A stretch of DNA of 33,686 bases from an uncultured Gammaproteobacteria bacterium. Lineage in GTDB: Bacteria; Pseudomonadota; Gammaproteobacteria; Poriferisulfidales; GCA-002705445. A program made the position numbers and the translations under genes. How positions within the stretch are numbered: the stretch's first letter is position 1; each line of letters starts with the position of its first letter. Shown here piece by piece: positions 18,720 through 31,232 of this stretch. The stretch covers positions 1 to 33,686 of the forward strand of contig CAJWIN010000007.1 of the NCBI GenBank assembly GCA_913042035.1. The letters are read 5' to 3'. The notes beneath the pieces are model-generated. The model ran no database searches and was not told the DNA's origin. It saw only the letters and a list, made by a program, of their open reading frames with translations.

Positions 18720-19534
18720 AGCAACATTACTTCTCTATTAGAAGAAAGACTAGAGCTTGGATTTGCAGTTACGTCTAAAAAATTTTTTTGAAAGTTTTTA
18801 TTAACATTTGATATTTCTCCAATTAAGTATCCTTCGGGAAATATATTATCTAGCCCCGATGTTATTAAAATATCGCCTTCAATAACATCTTCATTTAAAG
18901 ATATATACTTTGCTTTCAAATATCTATTATCACCAGTTCCAGAAATAACTATTCTTTTTCCTGTCCTAGCATTGATAGCAAGCAGGGCATGCCCAGCATC
19001 CGTAATTAATGTTACAACTGAAAAATTATCATTAACTTCAGAAACTTGACCTAGAATTCCCATACTATCTATAACTGTTTGACCTATATAAATATTACTT
19101 TTCCTGCCTTTGTTAAGTATAACTTTATTTGAAAATGGGCTTAAATTTACCTTTATCAATTCTGCTATTAAAATTTTTGATGTGGCAGATTCTTCAGAGG
19201 AATTAAGTAATTTTTTAAGTCTTATATTTTCTTCTTTTAGTAAAGGGATATTTTGAATAATACCAGACTGTATAAATATTTTTTTTTCTAAAATTTTATT
19301 TTTTTCCAATAAATTATTTTTACTAACTAAATAATTATCTATTACATGGTAGAATTCTATTGGAAGTTCAGCTGTTGAGTAAATTGGAGAAATTATGTGT
19401 GATGTATTTTTTCGAATTTCATTGCTTATTTTTAATTCACTATCAATTGTTAAGAAAAATATTGAAGCAGCTAAAAATAAAATTAGTTTTAAAGATACTG
19501 TTTTACTTTGTCTAAAATTAAGATTGTTATTCAC
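18713..19534 (-). CDS. mreC: Rod shape-determining protein MreC
   Basis: 273 aa; single N-terminal TM then coiled coil and MreC domain (GILGQVSEVNDNFSVVTLITDAGHALLA, LITSGLDNIFPEGYLIGEIS). Confidence 0.95.
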   Translation of the reverse strand: MNNNLNFRQSKTVSLKLILFLAASIFFLTIDSELKISNEIRKNTSHIISPIYSTAELPIEFYHVIDNYLVSKNNLLEKNKILEKKIFIQSGIIQNIPLLKEENIRLKKLLNSSEESATSKILIAELIKVNLSPFSNKVILNKGRKSNIYIGQTVIDSMGILGQVSEVNDNFSVVTLITDAGHALLAINARTGKRIVISGTGDNRYLKAKYISLNEDVIEGDILITSGLDNIFPEGYLIGEISNVNKNFQKNFLDVTANPSSSLSSNREVMLLW

Positions 19535-19556
19535 TATTATTCAATTGCTAAAATTT

Positions 19557-20612
<1,056 letters not shown>

Positions 20613-20703
20613 TTATATATTTATATAAAGAGATTCTAACTGAGGATAACTAAACCTACAAGGATATCTGATTAACCTAATATTGATGAGATTTTGACAA
20701 GAA

Positions 20704-20985
20704 ATGTTTAATAAAGATAAAGTTAAAGATGTTGCTAAATTAGCTATGATAGAAATTGATGACCAAGATTTAAATTTCTATTCTGAAGAAATTATTAACT
20801 TCTTAAAATTAGTTGAACAAACTGAAAATATAGATCTTTCGCAAGTTGAGCCACTTTTCCATGCTCCAGATAATACATTGAATGCTAGAGATGATGTTGT
20901 GGATAAAGATCCAAAAAATGACGGTATTAATTCTTCACCTAGTCATAATGGAAATCACTTTATAGTTCCAAAAGTTATAGAGTAA
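20704..20985 (+). CDS. gatC: Asp-tRNA(Asn)/Glu-tRNA(Gln) amidotransferase subunit C
   Basis: 93 aa GatC-like, directly upstream of gatA. Confidence 0.93.
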   Translation: MFNKDKVKDVAKLAMIEIDDQDLNFYSEEIINFLKLVEQTENIDLSQVEPLFHAPDNTLNARDDVVDKDPKNDGINSSPSHNGNHFIVPKVIE

Positions 20986-20991
20986 ATTTCT

Positions 20992-22467
20992 ATGGACATA
21001 TATAAAAAATCAATTACGGAATTATCTGAACTTCTGCAGAAAAAAGAATTATCTTCACTAGAAATGACAAAATATTTTTTAGAAAGAATTAATGCATATG
21101 ACTCAAAATTAAATTCTTTTATATCCGTAAATGAAGATTTTGCTTTAGAGCAAGCAAAATTTGCTGATAACTTATTATCAAGAAAAAACGAAAATAGTCT
21201 GTTAGCAGGAATTCCAATTGCACATAAAGATTTATTTTCCACTAAAGGTATTTTAACTACATGCGGATCAAAAATGTTGGAGAGCTATCATCCTCCCTTT
21301 GATGCTACAGTAGTTAATAGATTGACAAAAGTGGGTATGGTTTGTATTGGAAAAACTAATATGGATGAATTTGCCATGGGATCTTCAAATGAATCAAGTT
21401 ACTTTGGCCCAGTAAAAAATCCTTGGAATCTTACTAAGGTTCCTGGGGGATCATCTGGAGGATCAGCATCTGCGGTTGCTGCAAGACTTGCACCGATTGC
21501 CACTGGATCTGATACGGGAGGATCAATTAGGCAACCTGCTTCTTTTTGTGGATTGACAGGCTTAAAGCCAACATATGGCTCTGTATCGAGATATGGAATG
21601 ATTGCTTACGCATCAAGCTTGGACCAGGGTGGACCAATCGCCAAAAGCGCTGAGGATTGCGCATTACTTTTTAATGAAATGAAAGGTTATGATTCTAATG
21701 ACCCAACAAGTAATTATAAAATTAAAGAAGAAAAAATTAAATTAAGCTTAAAAAAAGAAAACGTAAAAAATATCACTATAGGTATACCAAAAGAATATTT
21801 TTCGGACAATCTAGATAGTAAAATTTCAGATATATTGAATGTTTCAATAGAAACTTTTAAAAAATTGGGATTTAATTTTAGAGAGGTTAGCCTTCCTAAT
21901 CATAACTATACAATACCAGCATATTACATCATTGCATCAGCTGAAGCATCGTCAAATTTATCAAGATACGATGGAATAAAATTTGGTTATAGGTGTGATA
22001 AGCCAAAAAATCTTGAAGATTTATATTTAAAAACAAGAAAAGAAGGTTTTGGAAAAGAAGTTAAAAAAAGAATAATGATTGGGGCGTATGCACTTTCATC
22101 AGGTTACTATGATGAGTATTATATGAGAGCTTTAAAAATAAGGAGAATAATAAAAGATAATTTTATGAAAGCTTTTGAAAATATTGATTTCTTGTTTGCT
22201 CCAACCTGCCCAACAACAGCATTTGATATTGGAGAAAAAACCTCTGACGCTGTTGCAATGTATTTATCAGATATCTATACAACGCCAGTTAATTTAGCTG
22301 GATTACCAGCAGTTTCAATTCCGATAGGTTTTAGCGATAAGATGCCAGTTGGAATGCAAATTATTGGTAACTACTTTTCAGAAGAAGACATCTTAAATAT
22401 TGCCCATCTTTATCAGATTGAAACAGATTGGCATGAAAAAATCCCGGAGGAATTTAATTGTGAGTAA
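20992..22467 (+). CDS. gatA: Asp-tRNA(Asn)/Glu-tRNA(Gln) amidotransferase subunit A
   Basis: 491 aa amidase signature (VPGGSSGGSASAVAARLAPIATGSDTGGSIRQPASFCGLTGLKPTYG). Confidence 0.98.
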   Translation: MDIYKKSITELSELLQKKELSSLEMTKYFLERINAYDSKLNSFISVNEDFALEQAKFADNLLSRKNENSLLAGIPIAHKDLFSTKGILTTCGSKMLESYHPPFDATVVNRLTKVGMVCIGKTNMDEFAMGSSNESSYFGPVKNPWNLTKVPGGSSGGSASAVAARLAPIATGSDTGGSIRQPASFCGLTGLKPTYGSVSRYGMIAYASSLDQGGPIAKSAEDCALLFNEMKGYDSNDPTSNYKIKEEKIKLSLKKENVKNITIGIPKEYFSDNLDSKISDILNVSIETFKKLGFNFREVSLPNHNYTIPAYYIIASAEASSNLSRYDGIKFGYRCDKPKNLEDLYLKTRKEGFGKEVKKRIMIGAYALSSGYYDEYYMRALKIRRIIKDNFMKAFENIDFLFAPTCPTTAFDIGEKTSDAVAMYLSDIYTTPVNLAGLPAVSIPIGFSDKMPVGMQIIGNYFSEEDILNIAHLYQIETDWHEKIPEEFNCE

Positions 22468-23899
22468 GTGGGAAAGTGTTATAGGATTAGAAATTCATGC
22501 TCAGCTCTCAACAAAAAGCAAGATTTTTTCTGCCTCGTCAACGTTATATGGTAAAGACCCAAACAAACAAGCATCTTATGTTGATTTAGGAATGCCTGGT
22601 ACATTACCAGTCTTAAATAAATCAGTCATAAAAAAAGCTATTCAATTTGGACTTGCAATAAATGCAAAAATAGCTAATAAGTCAATTTTTGCAAGAAAAA
22701 ATTATTTCTACCCTGACTTGCCAAAAAATTATCAAATTAGCCAACTAGACTCTCCAATAGTAGAAGGTGGCTATATTGAAATAAAAGACAGCAATAATCA
22801 AAATAAAAAAATTAATATAACTAGAGCTCATTTAGAAGAAGATGCAGGAAAATCAATTCATAGTAATGAGAATAATTGTACCTATATAGATCTTAATAGA
22901 GCTGGCACACCTCTTTTAGAGATTGTTTCTGAGCCAGAAATTGCTAATTCTAAAGAGGCAGTTTCTTACATGAAGAAAATACATAATTTAGTTACTTATT
23001 TGGATATATGCGACGGAAATATGCAGGAAGGATCTTTTAGATGCGATGCAAACGTATCAGTAAGAAAAATAGGAGATAAGAACCTAGGAACAAGAACAGA
23101 GTTAAAAAACATAAATTCTTTTAAATTTGTAGAAAAAGCAATAAATTATGAAATACAAAGACAAATTGATTTGCTAGAAGACGGAAAAAATATCATACAA
23201 GAAACAAGGCTTTATGATGAGAATAAAGACTCTACTAAATCAATGAGATCAAAAGAAGAAGCAAATGACTATAGATATTTTCCAGATCCTGATTTACTTC
23301 CTATAGAAATAGAAGAAAAATATATTATGGAGATAAAAAATTCATTGCCAGAACTCCCAGAAATAAAATTTGAATACTACAAATCAAATTATAATTTTTC
23401 AGAGGATCAAATAAATATAATTTTAAGTGATATCTATATAACAAATTTTATTGATCAAGCGATATCATTATCAAAAATTGAACCTAAAAGAGTCGTTAAT
23501 TATTTTATGTCTTTAATATATTCAAAACTAAATAAAGAAAAGCTTAAATTACATAAAAGTGAGTTAAAGGTGGAAATTTTTTGTTTATTATTAGAATTAA
23601 TAGAGAATAAAAAAATCACAAAAAATAATTTCAAAAATATTATTGATAGTATTTGGAATAAAAAGAATGGGGTTAATGAAATTATTAAAAGCTATACAAC
23701 TGATAGTGAAGAAGATAATGATTCTGTAGACGGACTAATTCATAAAGTTATATCACAAAACACAAAACAAGTTGAAGAATATAAGAGTGGTAAGACCAAA
23801 ATAGTTGGATTTTTTGTAGGGCGAGTATTAAAAGATGCTAAAGGAGCAGATCCTACTAGTATAAAAAATAAAATAATAAAAATTTTAGAATCTGTTTAG
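22460..23899 (+). CDS. gatB: Asp-tRNA(Asn)/Glu-tRNA(Gln) amidotransferase subunit B
   Basis: SKWESVIGLEIHAQLSTKSKIF, MQEGSFRCDANVS motifs. Start set to GTG 22460, overlapping the gatA stop, with GGAGG at 22446-22450; the tracked ATG at 22400 lies well inside gatA. Confidence 0.95.
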   Translation: MSKWESVIGLEIHAQLSTKSKIFSASSTLYGKDPNKQASYVDLGMPGTLPVLNKSVIKKAIQFGLAINAKIANKSIFARKNYFYPDLPKNYQISQLDSPIVEGGYIEIKDSNNQNKKINITRAHLEEDAGKSIHSNENNCTYIDLNRAGTPLLEIVSEPEIANSKEAVSYMKKIHNLVTYLDICDGNMQEGSFRCDANVSVRKIGDKNLGTRTELKNINSFKFVEKAINYEIQRQIDLLEDGKNIIQETRLYDENKDSTKSMRSKEEANDYRYFPDPDLLPIEIEEKYIMEIKNSLPELPEIKFEYYKSNYNFSEDQINIILSDIYITNFIDQAISLSKIEPKRVVNYFMSLIYSKLNKEKLKLHKSELKVEIFCLLLELIENKKITKNNFKNIIDSIWNKKNGVNEIIKSYTTDSEEDNDSVDGLIHKVISQNTKQVEEYKSGKTKIVGFFVGRVLKDAKGADPTSIKNKIIKILESV

Positions 23900-24505
23900 A
23901 AAAATGGAAATTCTGTTGAAGCCTAAATCATCTTTTTGAGATTTTATATGACTAAACCCAAATTTTTTTGCATATTCTTTTAAAATCAATGTTTGATAAT
24001 GAGCATGTTCGATTAATAAATAAGAATTATTATTTAAATAATTTAAACTATTTTCAATAATAGTATATATATCAGCCAACCCATTTTTATTTGCATAAAG
24101 ACTGTCCTTCGGGTCAGACAATTTAGAGAAAATAGAAGAATTTTCTTTCGGAATATATGGAGGATTTGTTATAATAAAATCATATTTATTATCTTTTATA
24201 TTAGAAAACCAGTTTGATTCTTTAAAATCTATTATTTTATCTACTTTATTAATTTCTGAATTTTTTTTGGCTATTTTTATAGCAAATTTATTTATGTCTG
24301 TAGCTAATATAGAAATATCTTTGTAGTTTTTTGCTAGAGCAATACTAATGGCTCCTGTCCCAGTTCCTAATTCTAATATTTTACTATCTTTTCTTATAAT
24401 TCCTTGGATTGCTTGGACAAATATTTCTATATCTATTCTAGGAGAAAAAACTTTATTATCAGTTTCAATTTTGAATTTTTCAAATTCTATAATATTAGAT
24501 TTCAT
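23885..24505 (-). CDS. prmC: Peptide chain release factor glutamine methyltransferase, catalytic domain only
   Basis: SAM-binding [16 protein letters not shown] and NPPYIP motifs; directly downstream of prfA. Tracked start 24535, Met11 (24505) preferred. Confidence 0.87.
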   Translation of the reverse strand: MKSNIIEFEKFKIETDNKVFSPRIDIEIFVQAIQGIIRKDSKILELGTGTGAISIALAKNYKDISILATDINKFAIKIAKKNSEINKVDKIIDFKESNWFSNIKDNKYDFIITNPPYIPKENSSIFSKLSDPKDSLYANKNGLADIYTIIENSLNYLNNNSYLLIEHAHYQTLILKEYAKKFGFSHIKSQKDDLGFNRISIFLNRF

Positions 24506-25577
24506 TATTCGCCAATAGGTCTGCTTGGTATTCACTAATTAGTTGGGCAGTAATTGTTAAAATGTTGCCATCTAAAAAATCTTCTAAATTATAAACAGTC
24601 AAATTAATTCTGTGGTCTGTAATTCTTCCTTGTGGAAAGTTATATGTTCTTATTCGGTCAGATCTATCTCCACTTCCAACAAGTTTTTTTCGCATTTGAG
24701 ATTGCTCATCTGTTTGTTTAGATCTTTCAGAATCAAGTAATTTTGCATGCAGTAATGACATAGCTTTTGCTTTATTTTTATGCTGAGACCTGCCATCTTG
24801 ACACTCAACAACAACACCAGTTGGCAAGTGAGTTATACGAATAGCAGAGTCAGTCTTATTTACATGTTGACCACCTGCACCACTTGCTCTAAAAGTATCT
24901 ATTCTCAAATCATCTGAGTTAATATTATACTCTTCAATTTCTTCAACTTCTGGCATTACAGCAACAGTTGCTGCTGAGGTGTGAACTCTACCTTGGGATT
25001 CTGTTTCTGGTACTCTTTGAACACGGTGGGCGCCAGACTCGAATTTCAACTTTGAGAAGGCTTTATCTCCAGTAATTTTTATAATTACTAACTTATATCC
25101 TCCTTTATCACCTTCATTTTCAGATAAAAGCTCAACTCCCCAATTTTGCCTTTCTGCAAATCGACAATACATTTTATATAAGTCTCCAGCAAAAATAGCT
25201 GCTTCAAGACCTCCAGTACCTGCTCTAATCTCTAAAAAGACATTACTCTTATCATTTGGGTCTTCCGGAAGTAAAGAAATCTCCAAGTTTTTTTCAAGTT
25301 GTGAAATTTCTTCTTTGGCTGACTTAATTTCTTCATCAGCAAGTTTTTTTAGCTCACCAGTTTCATTTTTGGATATTTCTTCGGATTCTTGCAAAGACTC
25401 TTCATTTATTAAATACTTTTTATAATCTTTTATTATTACTTCAAGTTTTGCATATTCAACAGATAAATTTTTATATTTATCCATATCATTTATTATATCT
25501 TTATCAGATAGCAGATTTTGTATTTCATTGTGTTTGATGCTAATTTCATCAAGTTTTTTTCTTAACGAAACTTTCAT
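24495..25577 (-). CDS. prfA: Peptide chain release factor 1
   Basis: 360 aa; GGQ motif ([22 protein letters not shown]). Confidence 0.98.
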   Translation of the reverse strand: MKVSLRKKLDEISIKHNEIQNLLSDKDIINDMDKYKNLSVEYAKLEVIIKDYKKYLINEESLQESEEISKNETGELKKLADEEIKSAKEEISQLEKNLEISLLPEDPNDKSNVFLEIRAGTGGLEAAIFAGDLYKMYCRFAERQNWGVELLSENEGDKGGYKLVIIKITGDKAFSKLKFESGAHRVQRVPETESQGRVHTSAATVAVMPEVEEIEEYNINSDDLRIDTFRASGAGGQHVNKTDSAIRITHLPTGVVVECQDGRSQHKNKAKAMSLLHAKLLDSERSKQTDEQSQMRKKLVGSGDRSDRIRTYNFPQGRITDHRINLTVYNLEDFLDGNILTITAQLISEYQADLLANNEI

Positions 25578-26836
25578 TTTTTCTTGTTTATCAAGAAAAT
25601 ATCACAGACTAGATTAATTAATTTTCGATTATTGGTTTGCCCAGCTTTATTTAAAGCAAGTGTGGGTTTATGTGAAAGTTTCGATGTTAAATTAATACTA
25701 AGTTGATTAATTACATCTTCAGGATCTTTTCCAAGTTTGAGTTGGTTTAAAGATTTATTTAAACAACTTTCCCTTATCTCTTCGCAGTCGTCTCTGTAAT
25801 GTTTTATTATGGAGAAAGCTGACTGTGATTTTCTCCAATTCATGTATTCATCTACTTTACTATTAACAATATGTTGTGCATCTACTGCTGCACTTTCTCT
25901 TGTTTTGTAATTTTTTTTGATAAGATTTTGTATATTGTCAAGGGTATATAGAAATATATCTTTAAGTTCTTTCACCTCTGTTTCTATGTTTCTAGGAACA
26001 CCTAAGTCAACCATATATATTGGCTTATGTTTTCTTCGTTTTAGTGCAGTTTCAATAGCGCCTTTACCTATTAAAGGAACATTACCTGATACCGCACTAA
26101 TTATGATGTCGGAGTCTTTTATTTTTTCAGGCATATCTTTTAAGGATAAAGCTTTCCCAGAAACTTCATCTGCAATAATCTTTGCTTTATCAATAGTTCT
26201 GTTTGCTATAAAAATATCTTTAATATTTTTCTTTCGAAGATTTTTAGCTGCAATATTAATTGTCTCACCAGCTCCAATTAATAAAGCATTTTTATTTGAA
26301 AGATTGTCATAAAATTGGTCTGTTAATGAAACTGCGACATTAGCAATCGAAAGGGAGTTTGCACCTATATTTGTATCTGTTCTTACTTCCTTTGCGGTAG
26401 AAAAAGCATATTGAAATAATCTATTTAAATTTTTACCAATTGTGCCAGCATCACTTGCTTCACTAAAAGCATCCTTAAACTGTCTAAGTATTTGTGATTC
26501 CCCAATAACCATAGAATCTAAGCCACAGGCTACATTCAGTGCATGTCTTACAACAAAGCTATCTGAGTATATGTACATATTTTCGGAAATATCTTCCGGT
26601 GTTAAACCTTTATGTCTTAAAAGCCAATCAGAAATATTTTCAACATATTGCAAATCATCTATTTCTAGATAAAGCTCAGTTCTATTACAAGTAGATAAAA
26701 TAAATGCCTCGTCGACCAAAGGCATATCTTGGAGCTTTTTAAGGATTATGTGCGATTCGTCTTTATCCACAGAAATCTTTTCCCTGATATCCAGAGAAGC
26801 CGTTTTATGGTTCATTCCTATAGTAACTAAGCTCAT
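25574..26836 (-). CDS. hemA: Glutamyl-tRNA reductase
   Basis: 420 aa; [33 protein letters not shown] motifs; 4-bp overlap with prfA. Confidence 0.97.
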   Translation of the reverse strand: MSLVTIGMNHKTASLDIREKISVDKDESHIILKKLQDMPLVDEAFILSTCNRTELYLEIDDLQYVENISDWLLRHKGLTPEDISENMYIYSDSFVVRHALNVACGLDSMVIGESQILRQFKDAFSEASDAGTIGKNLNRLFQYAFSTAKEVRTDTNIGANSLSIANVAVSLTDQFYDNLSNKNALLIGAGETINIAAKNLRKKNIKDIFIANRTIDKAKIIADEVSGKALSLKDMPEKIKDSDIIISAVSGNVPLIGKGAIETALKRRKHKPIYMVDLGVPRNIETEVKELKDIFLYTLDNIQNLIKKNYKTRESAAVDAQHIVNSKVDEYMNWRKSQSAFSIIKHYRDDCEEIRESCLNKSLNQLKLGKDPEDVINQLSINLTSKLSHKPTLALNKAGQTNNRKLINLVCDIFLINKKK

Positions 26837-26893
26837 TTATTTCCCACTCATTTTTGTAGATAGATTAGCTTTCTAAGTATATTATAACTAATT

Positions 26894-28651
26894 ATGCAAA
26901 CATATTTAAGGCCATATATTAGCTATATTTCTATAATAAAGCTCTACATAAAAAGATTTTTGATTATAAATTTTTTATTCGTAGGCTTTGCATATCCATT
27001 AAGTAATACACCTGATCGTGATTATCAAAATATACAGGTTACGGAGTCTAATTCTGAAAGTTTTATAATGCAAAAGGCTTTTGAGGCAGAGTTATTAGCT
27101 AAAGATTTTAGATATAAAGAAGCAGCAAAAATCTACCATGACATCTGCATGAAATCTAATGACCCAGAAGTTGCAAAGAGAGCAACTCAATTAGCAGGAT
27201 ACGCAAATGATTATGATCTTATGCTCAAGAACTCTAAAAGATGGCTTAAGATAGCTGAAGATAAAATTACCGTAAGGCATGTGAGAATTTCAATATTTTT
27301 AGCACTTGATAAAATTGAAGAAGCAAAAAAAGAGACTTTGTCGGCTATTAAAATTTCTAAAGATAAAGATAAGTTTGCACTTGTTTATGACACTTTAAGA
27401 GTTTTTGAAGATAAAGTTATTAAAGAAATATTTCAAGATGTATATACAACTTATAAGAACGAGTATTTAGCAAATTTTTATTACGTGCAAATTTTATTAA
27501 ATAATAATGATTATTTAGAAGCAATAGATTTGATCAAGTCTATTGATAGGTTTGAAGAGTTTAGTAAGAAAGAAAGTCGCTGGGGTATTTTTCTTGCAGA
27601 TGCCTATTATGAGATGGGAAAAGAAGAGCTTGCAATAATAACACTAAAGGATTATTTGCAGTATTCGCCTAAAGATTTATATTTAAATGAGTATTATGTG
27701 AGAGTACTGACACTTCAAGAAAAATATGATGAAGCAATAAAGCACTATAGATTTATGTCTGCAAATAAACTGATAAGTTTTGGTGATATTGAGACATCAA
27801 AAAAAATGGCATTACTAAATATTGAAGCAAAGAAATTTATGGATGCTAAAACATTTATTGAATCCTTTAAAGAAAAAGATATAAATAGTTATAATTATAT
27901 TAATGGGTTACTTAATGCTAAAAATAATAAAAGCAAGATCGCTGAAAAATACTTCATGAGTGTGGATTTTGAAAATGATAATTATATAAATTCTGTCAAA
28001 GAAATAGCTAAGCTAAAAATAAGTCAAAATCAATTTTCTTCTTTAAAAAAATTTTTTAAAAAACAATATAGCAAGGTTAATAATAAACCAACAATAGAAT
28101 CAAGATTGATTCTTATTGAAACTGAAATTTTCTTTAACGAAGAAAAATATAATTATGCAATGGAAAGAATTAATTACGGCTTAAAAAAATATAAAGATAA
28201 TGGAGCTTTTTTATATACCAGAGCTTTAGTAGCCGAAAAGGTCGATAGATTTGACATCTTAGAAAATGATTTAAAAAAATTAATAAAGTTAGAGCCAAAA
28301 AATGCTCAAGCATTAAATGCTCTTGGCTACACTTGGGCAAACAATAATATAAAATTAAAAGAAGCCAATAGATATATCGACGAAGCACTAGCCCTTGAAC
28401 CAAATGATGCAGCTATTTTAGATAGCAAAGGATGGGTTTTATTTAGGTTAGGTAATTATAAAGAAGCTGAAAAATATTTAATGAGAGCTTTAAAACTAAA
28501 CGATGATCCTGAAATTGTTAGCCATGTGATTCAATTATTAGTAAAATTAGATAAAATAAAAGACGCAAAAAAAGTTTATAAAAAATATATAAAATTAAAA
28601 CCAGAAGATAAAAAATTAATCGAACTTAAGAAAATATTAAATGAAATATAA
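26894..28651 (+). CDS. TPR-repeat protein upstream of lolB
   Basis: 585 aa with repeated TPR patterns (e.g. AQALNALGYTWANNNIKLKEANRYIDEALALEPNDAAILDSKGWVLFRLGNYKEAEKYLMRAL); conserved hemA/TPR/lolB neighbourhood. Confidence 0.9.
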   Translation: MQTYLRPYISYISIIKLYIKRFLIINFLFVGFAYPLSNTPDRDYQNIQVTESNSESFIMQKAFEAELLAKDFRYKEAAKIYHDICMKSNDPEVAKRATQLAGYANDYDLMLKNSKRWLKIAEDKITVRHVRISIFLALDKIEEAKKETLSAIKISKDKDKFALVYDTLRVFEDKVIKEIFQDVYTTYKNEYLANFYYVQILLNNNDYLEAIDLIKSIDRFEEFSKKESRWGIFLADAYYEMGKEELAIITLKDYLQYSPKDLYLNEYYVRVLTLQEKYDEAIKHYRFMSANKLISFGDIETSKKMALLNIEAKKFMDAKTFIESFKEKDINSYNYINGLLNAKNNKSKIAEKYFMSVDFENDNYINSVKEIAKLKISQNQFSSLKKFFKKQYSKVNNKPTIESRLILIETEIFFNEEKYNYAMERINYGLKKYKDNGAFLYTRALVAEKVDRFDILENDLKKLIKLEPKNAQALNALGYTWANNNIKLKEANRYIDEALALEPNDAAILDSKGWVLFRLGNYKEAEKYLMRALKLNDDPEIVSHVIQLLVKLDKIKDAKKVYKKYIKLKPEDKKLIELKKILNEI

Positions 28652-29219
28652 ATTTTTATTATTATTTTTTTTTATAATAATAGCAGGTTGTTCTAGTCTA
28701 GATAAAATTACTAAAAAAATACCTATAGAAAATACAAAAATACAAAAAAAAATTACGTATTCCATGTACGAAAATTTCATAGCTAAAGGCACTGTAAAAT
28801 TTCAAACAAAAAACCAAAAAATTTCTTCCAGATTTAATTTTAAAAAAAGTAAAACAGTAGAAGAAATAGAATTTTTAAACATATTTAATAACCCTTTAAT
28901 ATCATTTGAAATTAAAAAAAATAAAATTATTATAAAAAAATCAAAGAAGAATATTAATTCTGAAGCTATACAAGAAGTATTAAATAGAGAGGTTTTTAAG
29001 AAAATTATTTTAAATCTCTCAAGTATATTAACCGGAAAAATAAAAAATGTTATGCAATACGAAAAATATGAAAATGGACTTTATAAATCGATTAGAAATG
29101 AAAATTACGCAGTGTTTTATAAAATGTATAATGATAAGTTCTTACCGGTAATGATGAGTGTTGATTTTTTTAGTATTTCATTTGATTTAAAAATTATAAA
29201 TTGGGATACCATAGAATGA
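28641..29219 (+). CDS. lolB: Outer membrane lipoprotein LolB
   Basis: 192 aa with lipobox IAGCSS; position between the TPR gene and ispE. Confidence 0.78.
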   Translation: MKYKFLLLFFFIIIAGCSSLDKITKKIPIENTKIQKKITYSMYENFIAKGTVKFQTKNQKISSRFNFKKSKTVEEIEFLNIFNNPLISFEIKKNKIIIKKSKKNINSEAIQEVLNREVFKKIILNLSSILTGKIKNVMQYEKYENGLYKSIRNENYAVFYKMYNDKFLPVMMSVDFFSISFDLKIINWDTIE

Positions 29220-30031
29220 TAAATCTAAAATCGCCAGCAAAACTTAATCTTTTTTTAAATATAGTAAATAAAAGAACTGATGGATATCATGATATCGAAA
29301 CATATTTTCAACTAATTAATCTTTATGACGAAATTTCTTTGGAGATTATACCAGGTAAAAATATTAAATTTCTATCAGATAATTATGAATTAAATAATGG
29401 AAAAAATTTATGTGTTCAAGCTGCTGAGATTTTAAGGAGATATGTAAATAAAGAGAGTGATTTAAATTCATCTATTGTACTTAAAAAAAATATTCCTATT
29501 GGCGGGGGATTAGGTGGAGGAAGTTCGAACGCAGCTATGGTTCTTTTGGGATTAAATGATTTATGGAATTGTAATCTTTCAAAAGATAAATTAAATAATT
29601 TAGGTGCGCAATTAGGTTCTGATGTACCTTTATTTATAAATGGTTTTTCTGCATATGGAATTGGTACTGGCACAACTTTAATAAGACATGAGGTAAGCAA
29701 GAAAATTTTTTTAGTAATATATCCTGGCATAGAAGTGTCATCAAAGTATATGTACCAAAACTACAAGGCGAAAGATCGTGCTAGGCATATAAACATTGAT
29801 AATATGGATCAAAATATAGGTTTTAATAGTTTTGAAGATCTTTTATGTTCTGAACATAATGAAATTAAAGAGCTTTTAAATATGCTTAGAAAATATAATA
29901 ATGGATCAGTTTCAGGATCAGGAAGTTGTGTTTTCTCAATTTTTGATGATGAAAAAACTGCTATAGAGATAAGTAAATTAATTCCAAAGAATTACCAAAC
30001 CTATATTGTGCACAGTTTAAATACTATATAA
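29216..30031 (+). CDS. ispE: 4-diphosphocytidyl-2-C-methyl-D-erythritol kinase
   Basis: SPAKLNLFLNIVNKRTDGYHDIET, GHMP kinase motif PIGGGLGGGSSNAA. Start moved to ATG 29216 (ATGA overlap with the lolB stop). Confidence 0.95.
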   Translation: MINLKSPAKLNLFLNIVNKRTDGYHDIETYFQLINLYDEISLEIIPGKNIKFLSDNYELNNGKNLCVQAAEILRRYVNKESDLNSSIVLKKNIPIGGGLGGGSSNAAMVLLGLNDLWNCNLSKDKLNNLGAQLGSDVPLFINGFSAYGIGTGTTLIRHEVSKKIFLVIYPGIEVSSKYMYQNYKAKDRARHINIDNMDQNIGFNSFEDLLCSEHNEIKELLNMLRKYNNGSVSGSGSCVFSIFDDEKTAIEISKLIPKNYQTYIVHSLNTI

Positions 30032-30053
30032 TATATATATAATTTCTTAGTAT

Positions 30054-30129
30054 TGGGCCGTAGCCAAGCGGTTAAGGCATCGGGTTTTGATCCCGACATG
30101 CGTAGGTTCGATCCCTACCGGCCCAGCCA
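30054..30129 (+). tRNA. tRNA-Gln (anticodon TTG), CCA encoded
   Basis: TGGGCCG / CGGCCCA acceptor stem, TCGGG-TTTTGAT-CCCGA anticodon arm, GTAGGTTCGATCCCTAC T-arm, 3' GCCA. Confidence 0.97.
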
Positions 30130-30211
30130 CTTTATTTAATTTTTACTTCTTTTTTAATCATTTTGTATTATCATTGCAACTAGTTAACTATAATAATTCT
30201 TAAGGCAGCTC

Positions 30212-31168
30212 ATGTCCGATTACGAAAGTTTAAAAATTTTTTCAGGAAATTCTAATAAAGAGCTTTCTGATAAAATCGCAAAAAAAATTGGTATACCAAT
30301 CGGAAAAGCTTTTGTTGGAAGATTTAGTGATGGGGAAGTACAAGTAGAGCTTCACGAAGATGTTAGAGGAAAAGATATTTTTGTAATACAGTCTACATGT
30401 AATCCAACAGACGAAAATCTCATGGAATTATTAATTCTAGTTGATGCCTTGAAAAGATCGTCGGCTGCTCGAGTAACAACCGTGATCCCTTATTTTGGAT
30501 ATTCTAGACAGGATAGAAGAGTAAGATCAATGAGAGTGCCAATATCAGCAAAAGTTGTCGCCAATTTAATTAGCACTGTTGGAACTGACAGACTGTTAAC
30601 AGTTGATTTACATTCTGATCAAGAACAAGGCTTTTTTGATATTCCAGTAGATAATATATATGGATCTCCAATTTTGATATCAGATATGTGGAAAAAGAAA
30701 TATCCAAATATTGTAGTTGTCTCTCCAGATACTGGCGGTGTAGTTAGAGCAAGAGCAGTTGCCAAACAGTTAGGTATTGATGACCTTGCTATTGTAGATA
30801 AGAGAAGAGAGAAAGCGAATGAAGCAGAGGTGATGAATATAATTGGTGATGTAAGTTCAAAAACCTGTTTAATTGTTGACGATATGGTTGATACTGCAGG
30901 GACATTATGCAAAGCATCAGTAGCTCTTAAAGATCATGGCGCAAGTGCAGTAATGGCTTATGCAACTCACCCAGTATTATCTGGAGAAGCAATAAGTAAT
31001 ATAGAGAAATCAGAATTAGATGAATTGGTTGTTACAGATACTATTCATTTATCAAGCGAAGCCAAAAAATGTAAAAAAATTAGGCAACTTTCTGTATCGA
31101 GCCTATTAGCAGAATCTATAATAAGAGTTCACACTGAAGAATCCTTAAGTTCGTTATTTACAGAGTAA
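30212..31168 (+). CDS. prs: Ribose-phosphate pyrophosphokinase
   Basis: 318 aa; [47 protein letters not shown]. Confidence 0.98.
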   Translation: MSDYESLKIFSGNSNKELSDKIAKKIGIPIGKAFVGRFSDGEVQVELHEDVRGKDIFVIQSTCNPTDENLMELLILVDALKRSSAARVTTVIPYFGYSRQDRRVRSMRVPISAKVVANLISTVGTDRLLTVDLHSDQEQGFFDIPVDNIYGSPILISDMWKKKYPNIVVVSPDTGGVVRARAVAKQLGIDDLAIVDKRREKANEAEVMNIIGDVSSKTCLIVDDMVDTAGTLCKASVALKDHGASAVMAYATHPVLSGEAISNIEKSELDELVVTDTIHLSSEAKKCKKIRQLSVSSLLAESIIRVHTEESLSSLFTE

Positions 31169-31232
31169 AAAAACTTGTTCTTATTGAGATTTTAATTGAT
31201 AATACTGCCCTATAAATAATTTTGATCATAAT

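Noticed and set aside
30027-30042. Short AT dinucleotide run upstream of tRNA-Gln
   Set aside because: Very short and expected in AT-rich spacer; probably promoter -10 context rather than a functional repeat.
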